This document shows positions 1 to 6,741 of a stretch of DNA of 8,079 nt, one piece after another (position 1 is the stretch's first letter; each line of letters starts with the position of its first letter). The stretch lies in NCBI GenBank assembly GCA_946615785.1, contig CAMOIA010000064.1, positions 1 through 8,079 on the forward strand. The letters are read 5' to 3'. The stretch is from an uncultured Clostridia bacterium. Its GTDB lineage: Bacteria; Bacillota; Clostridia; Christensenellales; Aristaeellaceae. The position numbers were made by a program, and so were the translations under genes. The notes beneath the pieces are model-generated. The model saw nothing but the letters and a program-made list of their open reading frames with translations, had not been told where the DNA came from and did not search any database.

Positions 1-167
1 GTGGGCTCTGCTGTCGGTTCTGCAGTGGGCTCAGCGGTAGGTTCTGCGGTGGGTTCCGCTGTAGGCTCTGCGGTCGGCTCTGCAGTGGGTTCAGCGGTAG
101 GTTCTACCGTCGGCTCTGCAGTGGGCTCTGCTGTAGGCTCAGCAGTTGGCTCCACGGTGGGTTCTGC
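1..167. repeat. 12-bp tandem repeat encoding (A/V)EPT
   Basis: Fourteen consecutive 12-bp units (the leftmost lacks one base at the window edge) are in frame with the minus-strand wall protein. On the minus strand each unit reads Ala/Val-Glu-Pro-Thr. The units at 96-107 and 144-155 carry Val; the rest carry Ala. The plus-strand consensus is roughly NGTNGGYTCNGC. Units differ almost only at third codon positions, and few neighbouring units are identical. Two degenerate APT units follow at 168-191. The array continues beyond the left edge, so its full length is unknown. Confidence 0.95.
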
Positions 168-1391
168 GGTCGGCGCTGCCGTGGGGGCGGCCGTCTCAGC
201 TTTCTGGTAGATAAACCTTATTTCAGACGGGTAGGCGAAACCTTCAAGGATGGTCACGCGCGCGCTGCCCGCGCTGATCAGCATGTAATCCACAGGTACC
301 ATGCTGGATTTTGCGTACACGGTGGTGTCCCTTGTGAGGATCAGCGTTTCGCTTGCGAGCGGATTGTCGTGATCGTCGACGTATTTCACATTCACTTCCA
401 CCGCGGGTTTCACTGTGGGCGCGCTGGTGGGTTCCGGCGTCGCCGTTCTTGTGAAGGTGAAGGTGACGTAGGCCGGATAGGCGATGCCGTTTTGCAGCGT
501 TACATACTGGCTGCGGGCAGAGGAAAGCGTATAATCGCTGGAAACCAGGGCGGGGTTGCAGGATAGCACGCCGCTTGAGGTGATGAACACGGTGTCGATG
601 TACAGGACGTTCCCATCCTGGTCAAGGTACTGAACAGGCACGCTTACAGGCGCGGCGGTCGGCGTCGGGGTGGGCGCTTTCGTGGGGGCAGGCGTGCGAG
701 GCGCATAGGTCGGCACGCTCGTTGCGGCGACGTGGCAATAGAAGGTGATGGCGGAAGGAATGACCATTCCGTTGTTCACCGTCACGGCGTAGCTCGTATT
801 GCCGGTCAGTTCATATCCCGCGGGCAGCAGTTGAGCGTTTGCGAAGATCGAGCCGGAATGGTAGACCGTCGCGCTCGTCCGGGCAACGACGCGCCCTGTA
901 CCGGTTTCAACATACTGGATGGTCACAGTGGCGGAGAGGGGCTTGGGCGTCGCGGTGACGACCGGAACCTGGGTGACGGGCACCGCGGTGACCGGCACTA
1001 TGGTGGGAGCCGAAGTTTCGGGCACGGCGAACAGCACAGCCTGGGTCTGCGCTCCGGCTATGCCGTCCGCCTTCAGGCCGTTTGCCTGCTGGAAATCCTG
1101 TACGGCCTTGCGCGTCTGGCGCCCGAATTTGCCGTCGACGGAGCCGGTCAGGAAGCCGAGCTCCTGAAGCCTCTGCTGCAGGGTGCGCACGGCGTCGCCG
1201 GAATCGCCCATGGAGAGCGTCCGATAGGCGACAGCAGTGGGCAGCGCGGTCGGAAGCGCGGTTGGCAGTTCCGAAACGATCGGCGCGAGCGTCGGAATGG
1301 CCGTCGGCAGCGGGGTCAGATCCGGCGCTGCCTGCGTGCCGGCGCCGAGCACGAGGGTCATATAGAGGAGCAGGGTTTTCAGAAGATCCAT
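1..1391 (-). CDS. Secreted modular wall-binding protein (PG_binding_1 + three MucBP-like repeats + AEPT stalk), 3' end missing
   Basis: At least 463 codons are open to the left edge, so the C-terminus is missing. The start at 1391 has AAGGAG at 1400-1405, 8 nt upstream. Residues 1-21 look like a signal peptide with a hydrophobic core (LLLYMTLVLGAG) and a possible cleavage after TQA, although the N-terminus has D2 and only one Lys. A Pro/Thr linker follows (about 23-55). A peptidoglycan-binding domain of PG_binding_1 type covers about 56-122 (LQQRLQELGFL, VDGKFGRQTRKAVQDFQ, NGLKADGIAG). Three repeats of about 65-70 residues at about 152-222, 249-315 and 331-396 share a V-x-V-x-Y-hydrophobic-D opening and a V-T-L-x-N-G-x-A-Y-P closing pattern, resembling MucBP. 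P/T-rich linkers separate them, and an (A/V)EPT stalk follows from residue 408. It is the third gene of the ychF unit, 27 nt after the ATP-grasp gene. I infer a secreted protein held to or spanning the wall, perhaps an adhesin. Any anchor motif would lie outside the window. Confidence 0.85.
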   Translation of the reverse strand, partial: MDLLKTLLLYMTLVLGAGTQAAPDLTPLPTAIPTLAPIVSELPTALPTALPTAVAYRTLSMGDSGDAVRTLQQRLQELGFLTGSVDGKFGRQTRKAVQDFQQANGLKADGIAGAQTQAVLFAVPETSAPTIVPVTAVPVTQVPVVTATPKPLSATVTIQYVETGTGRVVARTSATVYHSGSIFANAQLLPAGYELTGNTSYAVTVNNGMVIPSAITFYCHVAATSVPTYAPRTPAPTKAPTPTPTAAPVSVPVQYLDQDGNVLYIDTVFITSSGVLSCNPALVSSDYTLSSARSQYVTLQNGIAYPAYVTFTFTRTATPEPTSAPTVKPAVEVNVKYVDDHDNPLASETLILTRDTTVYAKSSMVPVDYMLISAGSARVTILEGFAYPSEIRFIYQKAETAAPTAAPTAEPTVEPTAEPTAEPTAEPTVEPTAEPTAEPTAEPTAEPTAEPTAEPTAEPTAEP

Positions 1392-1418
1392 GCAATCATC
1401 TCCTTGGTCAATCGGGTG

Positions 1419-2438
1419 TCATCTGAGCGCGTCCACGTCGATAAACTTGTTAAACTCCGTCAGAATGCCGATGCCGTCCGGGTAGTGGGCCGCGAACTGC
1501 GGAACGGCATGACTGGGGAAGGAATTGCCTTCGATGAAAATCGGCCCCGTCGGCGTGATGGCCACGTCCCACGCCACAAAACGCACCTGCGGCACTTTTT
1601 CCATGGCTTCAAGGCACATCTCTTTGGCTTCTTCCCAGTAGGGAATGCGAAAGCCGACGATGGGCGTGCCCGTCATGGGATGGCGTTCGAAGACGTTTCC
1701 GGCCTTGTCCGCGGCGACGGTTTTCAGTTCGCCGCTTTCAAGGTCGACGCGCGCGGCCATGCCGCCGCAGTCCACATTGTCCATCACCTTGCCGTTGCCG
1801 ATGCGGATAAACGCGTAGACGATGCCCTTTTGCCTGTCGCCGAGCATAGTGGCCACCCGGACGGTATTGACGGAGGTGGGGCACATGCCCGCCATCACGG
1901 GGTGCTGCACCACCAGCTCCTCGACCACCGCGTCGCCCATATCCCTGAGGCGGCTGAAAAAGGCTTTGGGATCGGCCCAGTCGGCTTTTTCGAATTTCAC
2001 GATGCCCTGACCGCTGGAACCCTCCAGAGGCTTGTAAAGGCAGGCGTCCAGGCCCTCCAGGAAGGCAGAAAGCGCTTCCGGCCGGGTGTCTTTGTCAAGG
2101 CGCAGCCATTTCCGGCCGATGTGACCGGCAAAGAGCGTGTTGAATTCGGTTTTGTCGTCGAAGCAGTGCCAGAAGGCTTTGTCGTTCATTTTGCGCACGA
2201 TTGCGTTGCTGACGCCGCGCGTGATCACCGTGCGCTTCTGGCTGTCGTTCAGGCGGTACATCTGGGCGATTTTATAATCCATGTAGCCCGCGTTGTAATG
2301 CACGGCGCAGGAGAGCATGTCCCTGAGCAGCCAGGCGGTGCTTTTGCCGGTTTTTTTGTGCAGCATCCTGGCGGTTTCGGCCATCCTGCCCCAGTCCATT
2401 TTCAGCGCGCGCTTGACAAGAAAAGCGATGTTCGGCAT
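1419..2438 (-). CDS. Sugar-transfer-associated ATP-grasp enzyme (ATPgrasp_ST-like)
   Basis: The 339-residue protein matches my memory of the sugar-transfer-associated ATP-grasp family (ATPgrasp_ST), found in polysaccharide and cell-surface biosynthesis loci and sometimes mislabelled hexapeptide transferase. ATP-grasp enzymes join a carboxylate to an amine or similar acceptor through an acyl phosphate; the substrate here is unknown. Visible features are YKPLEGSSGQGI (about 135-146), a Lys followed by a glycine-rich ATP loop; EELV (173-176), typical of the adenine-contacting strand; NTVRV (191-195); and WDVAITPTGPIFIEGNS (290-306), whose D291, E303 and N305 fit metal and phosphate binding. No signal peptide is seen, so it is probably cytoplasmic. 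The helical N-terminal 90 residues are lineage-typical. The start at 2438 has GGAGG at 2443-2447, 4 nt away. It begins 12 nt after the ychF stop, so translational coupling is likely. The family is fairly sure; the substrate is not assignable. Confidence 0.85.
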   Translation of the reverse strand: MPNIAFLVKRALKMDWGRMAETARMLHKKTGKSTAWLLRDMLSCAVHYNAGYMDYKIAQMYRLNDSQKRTVITRGVSNAIVRKMNDKAFWHCFDDKTEFNTLFAGHIGRKWLRLDKDTRPEALSAFLEGLDACLYKPLEGSSGQGIVKFEKADWADPKAFFSRLRDMGDAVVEELVVQHPVMAGMCPTSVNTVRVATMLGDRQKGIVYAFIRIGNGKVMDNVDCGGMAARVDLESGELKTVAADKAGNVFERHPMTGTPIVGFRIPYWEEAKEMCLEAMEKVPQVRFVAWDVAITPTGPIFIEGNSFPSHAVPQFAAHYPDGIGILTEFNKFIDVDALR

Positions 2439-2450
2439 GGCGCCTCCAAA

Positions 2451-3545
2451 TCAAACGTTGAAGCGGAACAGCGTAACGTCGCCGTCCTGCATCACGTAAT
2501 CCTTTCCTTCCGAGCGGATCAGGCCTTTTTCCCGGCAGGCGTTCATGCTGCCGAGGGATTTGAGGGTTTCAAAGGGCACGATTTCGGCGCGGATGAAGCC
2601 GCGCTCAAAATCGGTGTGGATCTTGCCCGCGGCCTGCGGGGCCTTCGTGCCCCTGCGGATGGTCCAGGCGCGGCACTCGTCCTCGCCGGCGGTCAGGAAG
2701 CTGATCAGGCCGAGCAGGCGGTAGCAGGCCTTGACCAGGCGGGCAAGTCCGCTTTCCTCGATGCCCAGGGCGCTTAAAAATTCCTGCTTTTCATCCGCTT
2801 CCATCTGGGAAATCTCTTCTTCGATGCGGGCGGAAATCACAAGCATTTCGGCGTTTTCTTCGGCGGCCTTGGCGGATACGGCCTGAACGAAGGGAAGGCT
2901 GTCGGCATCTGAAAGGTCATCCTCGGCGATGTTCGCGGCATAGATGACCGGCTTTGTGGTGAGCAGGAACCATTCCTTCACCACGGCGCTTTCTTCTTCG
3001 GTCATTTTGAAGGTGCGCGCCGGGGCGCCGCTTTCAAGATGCGCGAGCAGACGGGTTGCCAGTTCGGCTTCGGCGGCGAATTTTTTATCGCCGGTCTTGA
3101 TCATCTTCTGGGCCTTGTCGCGCCGTTTCTCCACGGTTTCCATGTCGGCGAAAATCAGTTCCAGATTGATCGTTTCCATATCGCGCACGGGGTCGACGGT
3201 GTCATTTACGTGGGTGATGTTTTCATCTTCAAAGCACCTTACGACGTGGACGATGGCGTCCACTTCGCGGATATGGGAAAGAAATTTGTTGCCAAGGCCT
3301 TCGCCGCGGCTCGCGCCCTTGACAAGGCCTGCGATATCCACAAATTCAATCACGGCGGGGGTCACTTTTTTCGGGTGATACATTTCCGCAAGCACGTCCA
3401 GCCGCTCGTCCGGAACGGCGACCATGCCGGTATTGGGCTCGATGGTGCAAAATGGATAATTGGCGGCCTGCGCTCCCGCGCCGGTGATGGCGTTGAAGAG
3501 GGTGCTTTTTCCAACGTTCGGCAGGCCGACGACGCCTAATTTCAT
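2451..3545 (-). CDS. ychF: Redox/ribosome-associated ATPase YchF (Ola1 family)
   Basis: YchF is a conserved Obg-family P-loop NTPase that binds ribosomes and prefers ATP over GTP; in other bacteria it is tied to translation and stress responses. The 364-residue product matches the family's usual length of about 363-366. G1 is GLPNVGKS (7-14), the switch region contains FCTIEPN (32-38), G3 is DIAGL (70-74), and the G4 position is NIAE (205-208) instead of NKxD, the known basis for loss of strict guanine specificity. A charged, probably coiled-coil insert covers about 130-200, and a TGS domain covers about 281-364, ending FRFNV. I chose the start at 3545 because it gives the conserved MKLGVVG N-terminus and has AAAAAGGAG 12 nt upstream. 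An ATG at 3557 directly abuts that Shine-Dalgarno, and one at 3665 lies in the -35 box. First gene of its operon. Confidence 0.97.
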   Translation of the reverse strand: MKLGVVGLPNVGKSTLFNAITGAGAQAANYPFCTIEPNTGMVAVPDERLDVLAEMYHPKKVTPAVIEFVDIAGLVKGASRGEGLGNKFLSHIREVDAIVHVVRCFEDENITHVNDTVDPVRDMETINLELIFADMETVEKRRDKAQKMIKTGDKKFAAEAELATRLLAHLESGAPARTFKMTEEESAVVKEWFLLTTKPVIYAANIAEDDLSDADSLPFVQAVSAKAAEENAEMLVISARIEEEISQMEADEKQEFLSALGIEESGLARLVKACYRLLGLISFLTAGEDECRAWTIRRGTKAPQAAGKIHTDFERGFIRAEIVPFETLKSLGSMNACREKGLIRSEGKDYVMQDGDVTLFRFNV

Positions 3546-3557
3546 GGATCGGTCCAT

Positions 3558-3566
3558 CTCCTTTTT
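3558..3566 (-). promoter_or_regulatory. Ribosome-binding site of ychF (decides the start)
   Basis: The minus strand reads AAAAAGGAG here. It touches the ATG at 3557 with no spacer, which excludes that codon as start, and lies 12 nt from the ATG at 3545. Twelve is rather long but workable, and it agrees with the family's N-terminus. Confidence 0.7.
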
Positions 3567-3569
3567 CTG

Positions 3570-3588
3570 CGCGCGGCTGCTCCGCGCG
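3570..3588 (-). other. Leader hairpin upstream of the ychF ribosome-binding site
   Basis: A perfect 7-bp GC-only stem (CGCGCGG / CCGCGCG) with a 5-nt loop sits in the predicted ychF leader, about 42-60 nt after the inferred transcription start and just before the Shine-Dalgarno. On the minus strand it is followed by CAGAAAAAGGAG, not by a T run, so it is not an intrinsic terminator. A role in RNA stability or translation control is possible but unproven. Confidence 0.5.
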
Positions 3589-3636
3589 TGTTCATCCAGG
3601 GCCGCAGAAGCGGAAAAATCCCATGGAACACCCTGC

Positions 3637-3665
3637 ATTATAACAAAGAATGCCGTTTTACTCAA
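3637..3665 (-). promoter_or_regulatory. Sigma-A-type promoter of the ychF operon
   Basis: On the minus strand a -35 box TTGAGT (3660-3665) and a perfect -10 box TATAAT (3637-3642) are separated by exactly 17 bp. The predicted transcription start is near 3630, giving a leader of about 85 nt before ychF. It lies between the terminator of the upstream pmbA gene and ychF, as expected for a separate transcription unit. Confidence 0.85.
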
Positions 3666-3726
3666 TAGAAACCCTGCAGTGCCCGACCGATTTTACGGAA
3701 ATTTACGTTTTGAGAAGGACGGCATC

Positions 3727-3762
3727 AAAACGCGCGTCCGCGGATTGCCGCAGACGCGCGTT
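3727..3762 (-). terminator. Intrinsic terminator after pmbA
   Basis: A perfect 10-bp stem (AACGCGCGTC / GACGCGCGTT, 3729-3738 and 3753-3762) encloses one mismatch and a further 4-bp GCGG/CCGC stem with a 4-nt loop. On the minus strand it ends in TTTT (3730-3727). It begins 23 nt after the pmbA stop. The T run is short, so termination may be partial and some read-through into the ychF unit is possible. Confidence 0.75.
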
Positions 3763-3785
3763 GAACGGTTGTATTTGCAAAAGAC

Positions 3786-5123
3786 TTATTTTCCGGAGAT
3801 CTGGATTTCGCCCACATCCACGGAGGGACTGCCGATGGAGGAGTCCGGGAAGGTGAGGTCGCAGCCCACGGCGCGGATGGATTTGAGCAGGTCGTAGAAA
3901 TTGCCGGCCACCGTGATGCGGTCGACCGCCTGCGCCTTCCGGCCGTCTTTGACCAGGTAGCCTTCGGCGATCAGGCTGAAATCGCCGCTCATGAAATTCG
4001 CGCCGGCGTGCAGGCCGCTGACGGAAGTGATGACGATGCCGTCGCCCATGCCGTCCATCAGCTCTTCCAGCGTTTTTTCGCCGGGCTTGATGAAGAAATT
4101 GCTCGGCGCGACCCTGACGGGGGCGCTGTAGCCGCCGCGGCGCGCGTTGCCTGTGCTTTCCACGCCGGCTTTGCGGGCGGTCTTGAGGTTGTGCAGGAGG
4201 GTTTTGAGCACGCCGCATTCCACGACGCTTTTTGTGCGGCTGGCGACGCCCTCGTCGTCGAAGGCGCGGCTGTCAAACCCGCCGGGCAGAAGCGGATCGT
4301 CGATGATGGAAACGACGTCGGAGGCCACTTTTTCGCCCTCGCGGCCGCCGAGCAGGCTCATGTTCTGCTGGGTGTTTTCCGCCGAGAAGATGGCGCTGAA
4401 CACCGAGAGCATGTCGCTCATGGCGTAGGGATCGAAAATGGCGCGGTAGCTGCCGCTTTGCACCGGTTCGGCGTTCAGCATGAAGAGCGCTTCTTCAGAT
4501 GCCTTTTTGGCTGAAAGTTCGGCGTTTTCCGCGTCGAAACGGCGTCCGGCGATGAGCTTTGCGCCGGAAGCGGTTTTGTCGCCGTCCTTGGCAAGGGCGC
4601 TCAGGTAGGTAAAGATGAAATTGTCCCTGGCGGTCAGGTCGAGACCGAGGGAATTGACCAGGCGCACGCAGGAGGAGGACGTGGAAATCATGTTGTAGGT
4701 CGTGGCCACGACGCGCTTGTCGCATTTGAGAAGCGCTTCCTCGGCGCGTCGGATATAATCCAGCTTTTCTTCCGCCGTGACGCTTTCAAGCTCCGGCGCG
4801 AAGGTCTCGATCACGGGGTAATTTCCGTCGCCGGCGTAGATTTCCTGAACGCTTTCGTCCTCGGTCAGCTCTGCGCTTTCGATTACGCCGGAAATCAGCT
4901 GGCTGGAAGCGTCCTCGTCGAAAGCCTGGGTGGAGGCGTAGCCCATTTTGCCGCCGTAAATGCCGCGAAGGCTCAGGCCGCGGCTCGCGTTGACGGTGTA
5001 GTTGTTGATCATGCCCTGCTGGCACATGGCGCGGAAGCTTTCGCCCGAGACATAGTAAACTTCAGCCGGTTCAATGCCGGCGGCCTTTGCTTTCTGAAGC
5101 AACTGGCTGATGAACTGATCCAT
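3786..5123 (-). CDS. pmbA: TldE/PmbA, partner subunit of the TldD-TldE metalloprotease
   Basis: The 445-residue product is close to the roughly 450 of E. coli PmbA/TldE. TldE pairs with TldD; in E. coli the complex trims the microcin B17 leader peptide and degrades the unfolded antitoxin CcdA. TldE lacks the catalytic metal motif, and no HExxxH is present here. Recognisable family segments are NASRGLSLRGIYGGKMGYAST (starting at residue 45), the glycine-rich DPLLPGGFDSRAFDDEG (276-292), APSNFFIKPGE (339-349) and SGLHAGANFMSGDFSL (369-384). No signal peptide or membrane segment is seen, so it is probably cytoplasmic. The start at 5123 has AAAGGAG 5 nt upstream and gives the family-like N-terminus; an upstream ATG at 5141 precedes that Shine-Dalgarno and has none of its own. 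It follows tldD by 41 nt without a promoter, so the pair is one operon. It ends at a terminator. Confidence 0.95.
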   Translation of the reverse strand: MDQFISQLLQKAKAAGIEPAEVYYVSGESFRAMCQQGMINNYTVNASRGLSLRGIYGGKMGYASTQAFDEDASSQLISGVIESAELTEDESVQEIYAGDGNYPVIETFAPELESVTAEEKLDYIRRAEEALLKCDKRVVATTYNMISTSSSCVRLVNSLGLDLTARDNFIFTYLSALAKDGDKTASGAKLIAGRRFDAENAELSAKKASEEALFMLNAEPVQSGSYRAIFDPYAMSDMLSVFSAIFSAENTQQNMSLLGGREGEKVASDVVSIIDDPLLPGGFDSRAFDDEGVASRTKSVVECGVLKTLLHNLKTARKAGVESTGNARRGGYSAPVRVAPSNFFIKPGEKTLEELMDGMGDGIVITSVSGLHAGANFMSGDFSLIAEGYLVKDGRKAQAVDRITVAGNFYDLLKSIRAVGCDLTFPDSSIGSPSVDVGEIQISGK

Positions 5124-5128
5124 AGCAA

Positions 5129-5135
5129 CTCCTTT
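5129..5135 (-). promoter_or_regulatory. Ribosome-binding site of pmbA (decides the start)
   Basis: The minus strand reads AAAGGAG, 5 nt before the ATG at 5123. The in-frame ATG at 5141 lies upstream of this site, so the start at 5123 is preferred. Confidence 0.8.
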
Positions 5136-5164
5136 AGGCATTGTAGTTGTGTGGTAGATGGAAA

Positions 5165-6544
5165 TCACTTGCCGCCGACGGTCAGGCTGGACACGCGGAT
5201 CATGGGCTGGCCGACGTTCGTCGGGATGCTGCCGGAGAGCGATCCGCACATGCCCTGGGCCATCTGCATATTGCGCCCGACCCGGTCGATCTTCATGAGA
5301 ATTTCGCTTCCGCGGCCGATCAGGCTCGCGCCGCGCACGGGGTGCACGATGCGTCCGCCCTTGACCAGGTAGCCTTCCTCCACGGCGAAGTTGAACTTGC
5401 CCGTCGCGGGTTCGACGCTGCCACCGCCCATGGATTTGCAGTAGAGTCCGTCACCCATGGTGGCGATCATCTCGGCTTCGCTGTCCTGCCCGGCTGCGAT
5501 ATAGGTGTTGCGCATGCGGGAGGTCGGCGCGAACATATAGCCCTGCCGCCTGCCGGAGCCGGTGACGGGCATGCCCATTTTGCGGCTGTTGAGACGGTCG
5601 ATCATGTAGTTTTTCAGAATGCCGTTTTCAATCAGCACCAGCTTTGTGGTGGGATTGCCCTCGTCGTCGATGTTTTCGCTGCCCCATTCGTTGGGAATGG
5701 TGCCGTCGTCGATCGCAGTGACGCGGGGATTGGCGATCTGCTGGCCGAGCTTGCCGGCAAATTCGCTGTTGCCGGGGGCGACGCTCGTGGCCTCCAGGCT
5801 GTGCCCGCAGGCTTCGTGGAAAATGACGCCGCCAAAGCCGTTATCGATGACGACGGGCATCATGCCGCCGGGGCACACCGGTGCGTGAAGCATGGTGACG
5901 GCGGTCCTGCAGGCGGTGTGCGCGCACATTTCCGGGTCCACCGTGCGGTCGAAGAGCTCAAAGCCCTGCATGGCGCCGGGACTGCAGTGACCGGTCTGGT
6001 TTTCCGTGCCGTTGGACGCGACGGCGTTCACCATGAAGCGCGTGTACACGCGCAGGTCTTCTTTGAACATGCCTTCGCTGTTTGCGATCAGCACTCGCTG
6101 TTCGGAATCCAGATAGCTGATGATGCCCTGCACGACCTCCGGATAGCCTGCCAGAATGGCGTTCGCGGCGCGAAGCTTGTCGGCCTTGCGCCTGCCCGCG
6201 ACCTGGGAGGGCATTTCCATGATGATGTGCGCGTTGGGATTTCCGTCCGCGGAAAAGGGAGCCGCTTTCACCGCACTGCCTCCGCGGATGGCCGCGGCAG
6301 CCTTTGCGGCGCAGGCGACGAGCCCGGCCTCGGAGGTGTCGTTGGTGTAAACGTAGACGCTCTCAAGCCCGGAATAGATGCGCACGCCCGCGCCGTGCAG
6401 GCGGTTGGACGCGACGGCTTCGATCTTTCCCGAGCGCATGGAGAGGTTGTTGTTCCTGCGGTCCTCGCAGAAGATTTCCGCGAAATCGCCGCCGGTGGAT
6501 AGCGCTTTTTCCAGTACGAGCTGTGCGGTTTTTTGTGTCAGCAT
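5165..6544 (-). CDS. tldD: TldD, catalytic subunit of the TldD-TldE metalloprotease
   Basis: The 459-residue protein is the zinc-dependent subunit of TldD/E, a protease that threads unfolded peptides into a closed chamber. The HExxxH metal motif is HEACGH (H243, E244, H248), within GFGGVIFHEACGHSLEA. The family's C-terminal Cys ligand is probably C433 in GMCGSLSGSI. Other conserved segments are MRSGKIEAV (36-44) near the N-terminus, DDEGNPTTK (293-301), MRNTYI (344-349) and FNFAVEEGYLVKGG (384-397). The length is somewhat below E. coli TldD (about 481). The start at 6544 has GGAGG at 6549-6553, 4 nt away, and gives a family-like N-terminus (MLTQKTAQLVLEKAL). The reading frame stays open upstream to an ATG at 6883, but that stretch crosses the promoter and reads as noise. 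First gene of the tldD-pmbA operon. The physiological substrate cannot be told from the window. Confidence 0.96.
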   Translation of the reverse strand: MLTQKTAQLVLEKALSTGGDFAEIFCEDRRNNNLSMRSGKIEAVASNRLHGAGVRIYSGLESVYVYTNDTSEAGLVACAAKAAAAIRGGSAVKAAPFSADGNPNAHIIMEMPSQVAGRRKADKLRAANAILAGYPEVVQGIISYLDSEQRVLIANSEGMFKEDLRVYTRFMVNAVASNGTENQTGHCSPGAMQGFELFDRTVDPEMCAHTACRTAVTMLHAPVCPGGMMPVVIDNGFGGVIFHEACGHSLEATSVAPGNSEFAGKLGQQIANPRVTAIDDGTIPNEWGSENIDDEGNPTTKLVLIENGILKNYMIDRLNSRKMGMPVTGSGRRQGYMFAPTSRMRNTYIAAGQDSEAEMIATMGDGLYCKSMGGGSVEPATGKFNFAVEEGYLVKGGRIVHPVRGASLIGRGSEILMKIDRVGRNMQMAQGMCGSLSGSIPTNVGQPMIRVSSLTVGGK

Positions 6545-6567
6545 ACTGCCTCCATGGAAATTATGAT

Positions 6568-6583
6568 GACCGCGTGGGCGGTC
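6568..6583 (-). other. Leader hairpin in the tldD 5' UTR
   Basis: A perfect 6-bp GC-rich stem (GACCGC / GCGGTC) with a 4-nt loop lies about 10-25 nt after the inferred tldD transcription start (near 6592) and 15 nt before the GGAGG. No T run follows it on the minus strand, so it is not a terminator. It may protect the 5' end of the mRNA. Confidence 0.4.
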
Positions 6584-6598
6584 GCAGAAAGTAAAAAC

Positions 6599-6627
6599 AG
6601 TATACCATACGCCCGGGACGGGCACAA
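6599..6627 (-). promoter_or_regulatory. Sigma-A-type promoter of tldD-pmbA, extended -10
   Basis: On the minus strand the -10 box TATACT (6599-6604) is preceded by TGG, giving an extended -10 (TGnTATACT). A weak -35 TTGTGC (6622-6627) sits 17 bp upstream. The predicted start is near 6592, leaving about 48 nt of leader before tldD. The weak -35 is compatible with the extended -10 or with help from an activator. Confidence 0.75.
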
Positions 6628-6651
6628 GCGGATTTTTGCGCGTTCGGGCCG

Positions 6652-6677
6652 CGCAGGACGGCGTTTGCCATCCTGCG
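6652..6677. promoter_or_regulatory. Interrupted palindrome between divergent promoters, candidate operator
   Basis: The arms CGCAGGA and TCCTGCG (7 bp, perfect) are followed inward by a C/A mismatch and a GGC/GCC 3-bp stem around GTTT. The centre is near 6664.5, about 72-74 bp upstream of both inferred transcription starts (about 6592 minus, about 6739 plus). No T run follows on either strand and no gene ends here, so a terminator is unlikely. A regulator binding site is an inference from symmetry and position. Confidence 0.4.
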
Positions 6678-6703
6678 GCATAATAGAGGAAAGCAAAACG
6701 GCA

Positions 6704-6732
6704 TTGACGCATTTTTCGGGAAATGTTATGAT
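6704..6732 (+). promoter_or_regulatory. Sigma-A-type promoter of the ldt-obg unit
   Basis: A -35 box TTGACG (6704-6709) and a -10 box TATGAT (6727-6732) are separated by exactly 17 bp, each matching 5 of 6 consensus bases. The predicted transcription start is near 6739, giving a leader of about 44 nt before the ATG at 6783. Confidence 0.85.
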
Positions 6733-6741
6733 GCACCTGCA

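Noticed and set aside
1..167. CRISPR array
   Set aside because: The 12-bp units have no spacers, are in frame, and vary at third codon positions.
1..210. Plus-strand GSAV repeat protein
   Set aside because: It is the complement of the AEPT stalk. The minus frame continues into a signal peptide, a PG-binding domain and a Shine-Dalgarno, whereas this frame has nothing but the repeat and stops soon after.
732..2777. A 681-codon plus-strand open frame spanning parts of three genes
   Set aside because: It lies antisense to the wall-binding, ATP-grasp and ychF genes, which have clear families and ribosome-binding sites. Its translation is rich in His, Gly, Arg and Ala without any domain, as expected for the complement of GC-rich coding DNA.
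3546..3665. N-terminal extension of YchF by 40 residues to an ATG at 3665
   Set aside because: That ATG lies in the -35 box and upstream of the inferred transcription start. The extension has no family similarity, and the shorter form has the usual length.
5124..5249. N-terminal extension of PmbA upstream of 5123
   Set aside because: It overlaps the end of tldD, has no ribosome-binding site of its own, and the sequence is basic and low in complexity. The AAAGGAG 5 nt before 5123 supports the shorter protein.
5147..6502. A 451-codon plus-strand open frame
   Set aside because: It is antisense to tldD, has no family signature and shows the same low-complexity GC-driven composition.
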